Assembly (NCBI GenBank): GCA_021845645.1
Contig: JAJZVM010000143.1
Location: forward strand, 1 to 10,710
Reading direction: 5' to 3'
Length of the DNA stretch: 10,710 nucleotides
DNA from: Bacillota bacterium
Lineage (GTDB): Bacteria; Bacillota_E; JAJZYS01; JAJYTV01
Part shown: in pieces, positions 6,447 to 10,710 of the stretch
Numbering within the stretch: position 1 is the first letter of the stretch
Layout: each line of letters opens with the position of its first letter
Made by a program: the position numbers and the translations under genes
Notes under the pieces: model-generated
Seen by the model: only the letters and a program-made list of their open reading frames with translations
Told to the model about the DNA's origin: nothing
The model's database searches: none

Positions 6447-8435
6447 TTGCGCATCCGCGCCCCGGTGCTCGTGCTCTCTGTGGTGACGAGCTTGGTGCTT
6501 GCGCTGACAACGGCGGCTCCTGCTGCCTGGGCCAGGGTCTCCGAAAACGGTGGCCCGGTCACTGGAGTCACGGTGACCAACAACAGTCAAGGTGGCACTA
6601 CGACCACCGTGACGACCTCCAACGGCAGCAGCTCGACAGTCAACACCACCTCCACCTCAAGCAGCGGCACAGCTACCCACACCACCACTACGACTAGCGG
6701 CGGTGTCACGACAAGCAACTCCACCTCCACGTCTAGCAAGGGCACGACTACCCAAAGCACGACCACGACCTACGACTCGACGGGCAACTCGCAGACAACG
6801 ACGACCACCACCGACAGCAGCGGCAACCAGACGAAGACCACCAGCCAGACCACGAACGGCCAGACCACCAGCACCACGACCGTCACGGCCATCTCGAACG
6901 GGACGGCCACGGTGCAGCAGGGCAGCATGGTGATCCTGTCGACGAGCCAAAACGCGCAGACTCAGGACAACCCGCTCGTCAACGGCGTTACCGTAATCAC
7001 GTTGCCGCAGCCCACGCCGAGCGAGTCTGAATCGGCGTACCAGCAGACGCTCGCACAGTGGCTGCAGCAGCATCCGGACGCCGCACAGGAGATCAAGAGC
7101 GCACAGCTCGCGGTCACGACCGGCGGCACCGGCTGGGTCAGCTCGGTGATGAACCAGGCGCTCGCCGACATCACGAACAGCGCGGTGCTGCAGCTCGGCG
7201 GCTCGAACGCCGTGACCGGCGCGCAGATGCTCGTCCAGGCGGCGACCATCTTCGCAAGCTCTGGCCTTTCGGGGCTGGAGTCGGATCTCAACGCGCTCGC
7301 GAGCCTCTCCGGCGGTAACGGGACGGCGAACGACCCCTGGGCCGGCAGTGGCTACGCGAGCAACTCCGAAAACTACACCACGGGCGTCAGCCTCTACCAG
7401 GTTCCCACCACTAGCTACACGGGAACGGCGCATGCCACAGGCGGCGGCGGATCGGGTGGCGGCACGAGCTGCCCGCCGGGCGACCTCGGCACCCCGCCCA
7501 ACTGCTATGCGCCGGTCTTGAACCCGAATCCGCCCGCGAGCCCGCAGCCGTCCTCGCAGTGGTACGCGATCGCGGTTCCTGCCTGGATGGACGCCTGGCT
7601 GAACGTCGGGCAGCAGTCCCTCGGCAACGGGGACCAGAGCGCCAGCGCGGCCAAGAACGGCGGGCAGGATGCGGGCGACCAGAACTCCGGGAGCTATGTG
7701 CCGACCGACCCCGCGGGCGCCAAGGCGCTCTCCGGCGGGCCGGTGGCCCTGCTCACCGACGAGTCGGCGCAGGTCTACGGCACCTACACCGAAACCACCA
7801 CGCAGACGGAGACCGAGTACAAGACCGTCACGGTGCCCGAGCAGGAGACCCACATGGTTGCGGAGACGCAGACGGTGCCGGGCTACTGGCATAACGTCTC
7901 GACGACCGAGCCGGGCTACTACAGCACGGAGACGCTGAACTATGCGGGGTACTACGCCAGCGCTCCGTACAGCCACCCCGGCTGCTACAGCACCGAGACC
8001 GTGAACCACCCGGCGCATACCGGTGTCACCTACGTGAACGGCAGGCCGCACGCCGTCTACTACTCCGCCTACACCACGACGGAGCTGGTCTGGAACCCGC
8101 CCTACACCTGGACGGAACTGGTCTGGCATCCGGCGTACACCACAACGGAGCAGGTCTGGCATCCGCCCGTGACGGTGACACAGGCCCAGTGGGTACCGCC
8201 CACGACCGAAACCGTGGAAGTGCCTCAGACCTACACGGCCTACGTCACCGAGCAGCAGGCGTACACGGTCGATGTGCCGGTGACCGAGACCCTGACCGGC
8301 TGGCACACCGTGACAAGCCAGGTGGCGCAGCCTACGGTCCTGACCTCGGACAACTCCAGCAGGCAGAAGGGCACGGCGGCGGCTGCGCTGTACGTCGCGC
8401 CCGTGAGCGCGCAGAGCGATCCCTGGCTCGAATAG
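6447..8435 (+). CDS. Large secreted Thr-rich and Tyr/Trp-repeat protein
   Basis: This 662-residue protein is exported and not recognised as a known family. Residues 1-29 are a signal peptide ending PAAWA. Residues 40-146 are almost entirely Thr, Ser, Asn, Gln and Gly, a stalk-like, possibly glycosylated segment. Residues 160-290 look globular and helical (LAQWLQQHP, MLVQAATIFASSGLSGLESDL). A Gly-rich linker at 333-339 precedes SCPPGDLGTPPNC (341-353), a two-cysteine motif seen in linkers of other surface proteins. Residues 370-440 are moderately conserved-looking. From 440 to 620 the chain becomes an extended Tyr/Trp/Thr/Glu/Pro array with 11-residue repeats. There is no LPXTG motif or C-terminal membrane segment, so attachment must be non-covalent. 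Start TTG 6447. Its place between the SLH and TadE-like genes suggests a surface or pilus-tip/adhesive role, an inference only. Confidence 0.8.
   Translation: MRIRAPVLVLSVVTSLVLALTTAAPAAWARVSENGGPVTGVTVTNNSQGGTTTTVTTSNGSSSTVNTTSTSSSGTATHTTTTTSGGVTTSNSTSTSSKGTTTQSTTTTYDSTGNSQTTTTTTDSSGNQTKTTSQTTNGQTTSTTTVTAISNGTATVQQGSMVILSTSQNAQTQDNPLVNGVTVITLPQPTPSESESAYQQTLAQWLQQHPDAAQEIKSAQLAVTTGGTGWVSSVMNQALADITNSAVLQLGGSNAVTGAQMLVQAATIFASSGLSGLESDLNALASLSGGNGTANDPWAGSGYASNSENYTTGVSLYQVPTTSYTGTAHATGGGGSGGGTSCPPGDLGTPPNCYAPVLNPNPPASPQPSSQWYAIAVPAWMDAWLNVGQQSLGNGDQSASAAKNGGQDAGDQNSGSYVPTDPAGAKALSGGPVALLTDESAQVYGTYTETTTQTETEYKTVTVPEQETHMVAETQTVPGYWHNVSTTEPGYYSTETLNYAGYYASAPYSHPGCYSTETVNHPAHTGVTYVNGRPHAVYYSAYTTTELVWNPPYTWTELVWHPAYTTTEQVWHPPVTVTQAQWVPPTTETVEVPQTYTAYVTEQQAYTVDVPVTETLTGWHTVTSQVAQPTVLTSDNSSRQKGTAAAALYVAPVSAQSDPWLE
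6564..6884 (+). repeat. Thr/Ser-rich low-complexity coding segment
   Basis: Codons 40-146 of the secreted repeat protein are dominated by ACC/ACG/AGC triplets, with short recurring units such as TTTT, SSG and NSTSTSS. The DNA here is noticeably poorer in GC runs than its surroundings and imperfectly repetitive. The segment would form an extended hydrophilic spacer outside the membrane. Confidence 0.8.
7881..8231 (+). repeat. Tandem 11-residue (33-bp) Tyr/Trp repeats
   Basis: Two arrays keep an exact 11-residue period. The first (protein 479-522) reads GYWHNVSTTEP, GYYSTETLNYA, GYYASAPYSHP, GCYSTETVNHP. After an 18-residue break the second (541-595) reads AYTTTELVWNP, PYTWTELVWHP, AYTTTEQVWHP, PVTVTQAQWVP, PTTETVEVPQT. 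The consensus is roughly small/Pro-Tyr-Thr/Tyr-x-Thr-Glu-x-Val-Trp/Asn-His-Pro. The second array also shows clear similarity at DNA level between its units, suggesting recent duplication. Confidence 0.85.
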
Positions 8436-8446
8436 ACCGAAGACCG

Positions 8447-8486
8447 GGCGGGCGGGTGCCGATCGTGGCCCCGCCCGCCTTTCTTT
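8447..8486 (+). terminator. Rho-independent terminator after the repeat protein
   Basis: GGCGGGCGGG (8447-8456) pairs with CCCGCCCGCC (8470-8479); the 13-base loop can add a GCC/GGC pair of triplets. TTTCTTT (8480-8486) follows at once. It separates the secreted repeat protein from the TadE-like gene, whose ribosome site starts only 7 bases further on. Confidence 0.82.
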
Positions 8487-8492
8487 GTCGAG

Positions 8493-8499
8493 AGGAGGT
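8493..8499 (+). promoter_or_regulatory. Ribosome binding site fixing a GTG start
   Basis: AGGAGGT lies 8 bases before GTG 8508. A closer ATG at 8503 is in another frame that yields no membrane helix, so the GTG is the start of the TadE-like gene. Confidence 0.75.
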
Positions 8500-8507
8500 G
8501 GCATGGA

Positions 8508-8990
8508 GTGGCCGAGTGGGTCAGCTACGTCATCGGGCTCGCGCTGATCTTCCTCACCGTGACCGCGGGCAGCGGCATCGCCCAGGCGCAGGCCGCAAAG
8601 TCTTCGCTCGCACGGATCGCCGGCATCGCGGCCAACGAGATGGCCGTCGAGGGCGGCTACACGCAGAACGTCCAGCAGACGATCATCGCGGACCTGGAGC
8701 AGAACGGCTTCGACCCAGCGTAGGCGAACGTGGAGCTGCCGGCGACGCAGCAGGGGGTGCGCCAGGACTACGGCAACGTGATGACCATTCAGATCGCCTA
8801 CCCAGTGCCCATGCGCATCGTCGACTTCTCGCCCTTCACCGTCGCCGTGTCCGACACCGAGGGAGCTACGTCAATGTACGTGCCGGGCTCTCCCGCCCAG
8901 AGCGACCCGATCCTAGCCTATCCGGGGCAGGGCACGAACGACCTGCAGGGCAACGTGCAGATCACCACCGGCACGTTCGTCGGGCCATGA
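8508..8990 (+). pseudogene. TadE-like minor pilin gene broken by an amber codon
   Basis: One frame runs from GTG 8508 to TGA 8988-8990, interrupted only by TAG at 8721-8723. The first part (71 residues) has an N-terminal hydrophobic helix (5-20) followed by a helix of the type found in TadE-like and DUF4320-like minor pilins (GIAQAQAAKSSLARIAGIAANEM). The second part (ANVELPATQQG onward, 88 residues) is a beta-rich extracytoplasmic domain. The next possible start, GTG 8730, has no ribosome site, so the second half is not an independent gene. A single C-to-T change of CAG (Gln) would explain the stop. Without it the product would have about 160 residues, normal for this class. It may be a true pseudogene, a sequencing error or a readthrough site. 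Its role would be pilus initiation or stability, by family. Confidence 0.75.
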
Positions 8991-9018
8991 TACGCACGTC
9001 GGAAGGGAGGCACTGAAG

Positions 9019-9597
9019 ATGCGCTCTGCGCTGCTGCGACGCGAGGACGGCTTCTCGAACATGGTCTTCGCCGTCTTCCTGATGGTGGCGACGATCGTGA
9101 CGTTCGATGCGGTCACGCTCTATTCGCAGGTGCAGACCGAGCGCTCGCAGGTGGCGCAGGCCCTCACCCTCGCGCTCCAGTCCGCTGTGACGGGCGGGGC
9201 CTCGATCAGCCCGGACGGGCACCAGGTCACCTGGAACGACCAGGCCGCCGTGGCGAGGGCGGTGCTCGGGCTCACCGTCACTCTGCCGATCGAGGCCACG
9301 TCCTCAGGCCAGAACGGCTCCACCTACACCGCCGAGTTCACGCCGCTGCCGCAATACGCGCCGCCTGACTGGAGCGGCCAGATCACCCTGGCGGACTTCC
9401 AGACCGCAACCCAGCCGGGCGACGCCACGCTCCTGGGGCAGAGCCAATACGAGCCGGAGCCGTTCGTGGCGGCGGACCTGACGGTGCCGATCACTGAGCA
9501 TTTCATGCTCATCCCGCTCCAGTTCCAGATCCAGGTCGCCCGCGTCGCCTACGTGAGCGGCTACAACGGAAACCAGTTCACCATCCCGAGCCAATAA
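9019..9597 (+). CDS. TadE/TadF-like minor pilin (pseudopilin)
   Basis: This 192-residue protein has the build of a TadE/TadF-class pseudopilin: a short charged N-terminus ending in REDGFSN (8-14), one hydrophobic helix (about 15-30, MVFAVFLMVATIVTFD), an amphipathic extension (YSQVQTERSQVAQALTLALQSAV, starts at 35) and a beta-rich outer domain (60-192). The Gly-Phe-Ser junction recalls a prepilin-type cleavage site, but no Glu at +5 is present. Such proteins are thought to help start or stabilise Tad pili. Start ATG 9019 follows GGGAGG (9005-9010) by 8 bases. It lies 28 bases after the broken TadE-like gene and 21 bases before cpaB, evidently in one transcript. Family assignment rests on topology and context, not on strong sequence motifs. 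Confidence 0.68.
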   Translation: MRSALLRREDGFSNMVFAVFLMVATIVTFDAVTLYSQVQTERSQVAQALTLALQSAVTGGASISPDGHQVTWNDQAAVARAVLGLTVTLPIEATSSGQNGSTYTAEFTPLPQYAPPDWSGQITLADFQTATQPGDATLLGQSQYEPEPFVAADLTVPITEHFMLIPLQFQIQVARVAYVSGYNGNQFTIPSQ

Positions 9598-9618
9598 CCA
9601 AGATCGGAGGTCCTGCCC

Positions 9619-10230
9619 TTGTCCAGGAATCTCGTGCGTGCCCTGCTCGCCCTCGTCGGTGCGGCGGTGGCCGCCATCGCCCTCATGACGATGACCAGCC
9701 AGCCGACCCTGGTGCCGGTTGCCGTGGTGTCCACGCCGATCTCTCCGGGAGGGACCATCCAGGCGGGCGACCTGACGACGCAGCGGGTGCTCGCCCCGAC
9801 CCCCGCCAACGTCTTCTCGACGCCCTCCGAGGTGGCGGGTCTGATCGCGCAGGTCCCCCTGGAGCCTGGGCAGACCGTCGTGCGGCAGGATGTCGGCCGC
9901 ACCTACGACGGCGTACCGAAGGGCATGGTGCGCATCGTGGTGCCCGTATCGGCCGGCCAGAGCGCGATGGTGTCCCAGGGCGATCGGGTCGATGTCCTCG
10001 GCGAGGTGAAGAAGTCGGACGGCAGCGAGAACACGGCGGTTCTGGCAACGGATGTGCTGGTGCTCGCCGCCTACGGCGCGAACGGAGCTGCTGGCGGCAC
10101 CGCCGGCGCGGCGCCGCAGTTCGTCGCCCTGTCGCTCAGCCCCAAGGAAGTCGCGACGGTCCTGCCCTACGTCCTGCAGAGCGGCAGTTCGTCGTTCTGG
10201 CTCGTGCTCGACCCGTCCGGCGCTCTTTAA
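9619..10230 (+). CDS. cpaB: CpaB/RcpC-like Tad pilus assembly protein (SAF domain)
   Basis: This 203-residue protein has an N-terminal membrane anchor (6-24), then a SAF domain at about 31-93 (VAVVSTPISPGGTIQAGDL, then PLEPGQTVVRQDV) and the RcpC/CpaB domain at 100-197 (VRIVVPVSAGQSAMVSQGDRVDVL start, ATDVLVLA, FVALSLSPKEVATVLPYV). In two-membrane bacteria CpaB works with the secretin CpaC; no secretin is seen here, so it probably acts in the cell-wall zone. It is somewhat short compared with proteobacterial CpaB, as is usual for Gram-positive forms. The start is TTG 9619, supported by CGGAGGT ending 7 bases upstream. Being last, after the TadE-like genes and before a terminator, is unusual: in many loci cpaB is at the front. 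Confidence 0.88.
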   Translation: MSRNLVRALLALVGAAVAAIALMTMTSQPTLVPVAVVSTPISPGGTIQAGDLTTQRVLAPTPANVFSTPSEVAGLIAQVPLEPGQTVVRQDVGRTYDGVPKGMVRIVVPVSAGQSAMVSQGDRVDVLGEVKKSDGSENTAVLATDVLVLAAYGANGAAGGTAGAAPQFVALSLSPKEVATVLPYVLQSGSSSFWLVLDPSGAL

Positions 10231-10258
10231 GCTTCACCGCCTAGGCATTCACCGAGAC

Positions 10259-10286
10259 GCCGCCCGCGAGGGCGGCTTTCTCGTTT
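10259..10286 (+). terminator. Rho-independent terminator after cpaB
   Basis: GCCGCCC (10259-10265) pairs with GGGCGGC (10270-10276) across a GCGA tetraloop (GNRA type), followed by TTTCTCGTTT. It ends the pilus transcript. Its tail CTTTCTCGTTTGCTGG matches the tail of the tadC terminator at 15 of 16 bases. Confidence 0.88.
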
Positions 10287-10304
10287 GCTGGGGTGCAAAT
10301 ACAC

Positions 10305-10408
10305 GGGGAGTCTCCAGTGTTGCCACCGGCAACCCGTCCTCTGGACCCACTGGAGACTCCCCCCAGTGGCGACCCGGGGTTCGAAGAACGGGCTGCCGGT
10401 GGCAGCCC
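10305..10408 (+). promoter_or_regulatory. Highly structured leader with overlapping inverted repeats
   Basis: Two long inverted repeats interlock. Repeat A: 10305-10319 (GGGGAGTCTCCAGTG) pairs perfectly with 10348-10362. Repeat B: 10321-10337 (begins TGCCACCGGC) pairs with 10388-10404 at 16 of 17 positions. Inside A are two small hairpins, TTGCC-ACC-GGCAA (10320-10332) and GTCC-TCT-GGAC (10336-10346). An 8-bp hairpin, GGGCTGCC-GGT-GGCAGCCC (10390-10408), abuts the ribosome site AGGAGGTG (10409-10416), and 10347-10353 can pair with 10363-10369 as an alternative to A. Because B's left arm lies in A's loop, the folds either form a pseudoknot or exclude each other, as in a regulatory leader. No known riboswitch class was recognised; a mobile inverted-repeat element is the alternative. 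Confidence 0.6.
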
Positions 10409-10421
10409 AGGAGGTGGTTCG

Positions 10422-10710
10422 ATGTCTGACGTGCCGCTGGCCGGCTGCCGTAAGGCCGGGGGCTGGCCCGTCACCGCAAGGACCCAGGCGTGGCTCGGGC
10501 TCGCGGCGTCGCCGCTGGCCGCCGCCGGCATGCTGGTAGCCTCGCGCGGAGATCCGGCGGTGTTCGGCTTGGGTGTGGGAGTGAGCATGCTGAGCGCCAT
10601 CCCGCATGAGCACCTGCACGCGGCGGCTGCCCGCGCGCTGGGGCTCAAGGCACGGGTCCGATGGTCGGCCCTGATGCCGCACAGCCAGTCGGAGGGTGTC
10701 TTGCGGATGC
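10422..10710 (+). CDS. HExxH membrane protein, DUF3267-like zincin (3'-partial)
   Basis: The reading frame from ATG 10422 is open to the window end (96 residues seen). AGGAGGTG ends 5 bases before the start. Two hydrophobic stretches (about 24-40 and 46-60) lead into IPHEHLHAAAARALGL (60-75). HEHLH (62-66) is a zinc-binding HExxH motif next to a membrane segment, followed by Ala-rich helix and Leu-Gly, the pattern of DUF3267-type putative membrane zinc peptidases (HExxHxxxxxxxG). It would be an integral membrane metalloprotease of unknown substrate. It is separated from the pilus genes by a terminator and its own structured leader, so it is probably independently expressed. The third metal ligand and the rest of the domain lie beyond the window, so catalytic competence is unproven. 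Confidence 0.65.
   Translation, partial: MSDVPLAGCRKAGGWPVTARTQAWLGLAASPLAAAGMLVASRGDPAVFGLGVGVSMLSAIPHEHLHAAAARALGLKARVRWSALMPHSQSEGVLRM

Noticed and set aside
7881..8231. CRISPR-like array from the regular 33-base repeats
   Set aside because: The repeats are in-frame coding units with no unrelated spacers and drift at third positions, so they are protein repeats.
6657..8504. A 615-codon minus-strand open frame opposite the secreted repeat protein
   Set aside because: Its Arg/Gly/Val repeats mirror the coding repeats on the plus strand, and it has no ribosome site or recognisable domain; it is a shadow.
8721..8723. Amber codon as pyrrolysine or other recoding
   Set aside because: At least four genes here (cpaF, tadB, the SLH gene, the repeat protein gene) end with TAG as an ordinary stop, and no downstream recoding element was seen. 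A nonsense change or sequence error is simpler.
8730..8990. Second half of the TadE-like gene as an independent gene from GTG 8730
   Set aside because: There is no Shine-Dalgarno sequence before the GTG, the encoded part starts in mid-domain without a signal or helix, and it is in the same frame as the first half.
10371..10392. GGTTCGAA resembling a tRNA T-arm
   Set aside because: The flanking bases do not form a 5-bp T-stem, and no acceptor, D or anticodon arms can be placed around it.

Overview
The window comes from a high-GC bacterium, most likely a Gram-positive with an S-layer (a high-GC member of Bacillota is my best guess). Four things point that way. Nearly every gene has a strong GGAGG-type ribosome binding site. 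TTG and GTG starts are common. One secreted protein carries S-layer-homology (SLH) motifs. The pilus locus has no outer-membrane secretin gene within view. I cannot name the species.

All complete genes lie on the + strand, and most belong to one Tad (tight adherence, Flp-type) pilus locus. Region 1-3896 holds the assembly machine, packed almost without gaps: a TadZ/CpaE-like ATPase (5'-truncated by the window), the CpaF/TadA motor ATPase, and the membrane platform proteins TadB and TadC. A strong terminator follows. Region 4088-4889 holds a small Flp-like pilin, a 13-bp stem-loop and a membrane-anchored protein of unknown function. Region 4886-6274 starts with a good sigma-A-type promoter, continues with a leader carrying a 52-base palindromic element, and ends with a secreted SLH-motif protein. 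Region 6328-8435 holds an 18-bp hairpin and a 662-residue secreted protein, with a Thr/Ser-rich segment near its N-terminus and unusual 11-residue Tyr/Trp repeats near its C-terminus. Region 8447-10230 holds a terminator, a TadE-like minor pilin gene broken by an in-frame amber codon, a second TadE/TadF-like gene, and a cpaB/rcpC gene, closed by another terminator. Region 10305-10710 is a new unit: a highly structured leader (two overlapping long inverted repeats) and the start of a membrane protein with an HExxH zinc-peptidase motif, cut by the window end.

The likely joint job is to make a Tad pilus on a single-membrane cell. CpaF powers TadB/TadC to assemble the Flp-like pilin, TadZ localises the machine, and CpaB and the TadE-like proteins contribute outside the membrane. 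The SLH protein and the repeat protein, which are not standard Tad parts, may connect the pilus to the S-layer or to a surface. Stem-loops at most boundaries in the second half suggest that gene dosage is set at the RNA level. No stretch over 300 bases lacks a gene; the longest gaps (3897-4087, 4890-5110, 10231-10421) hold the terminators, promoter and structured elements described.
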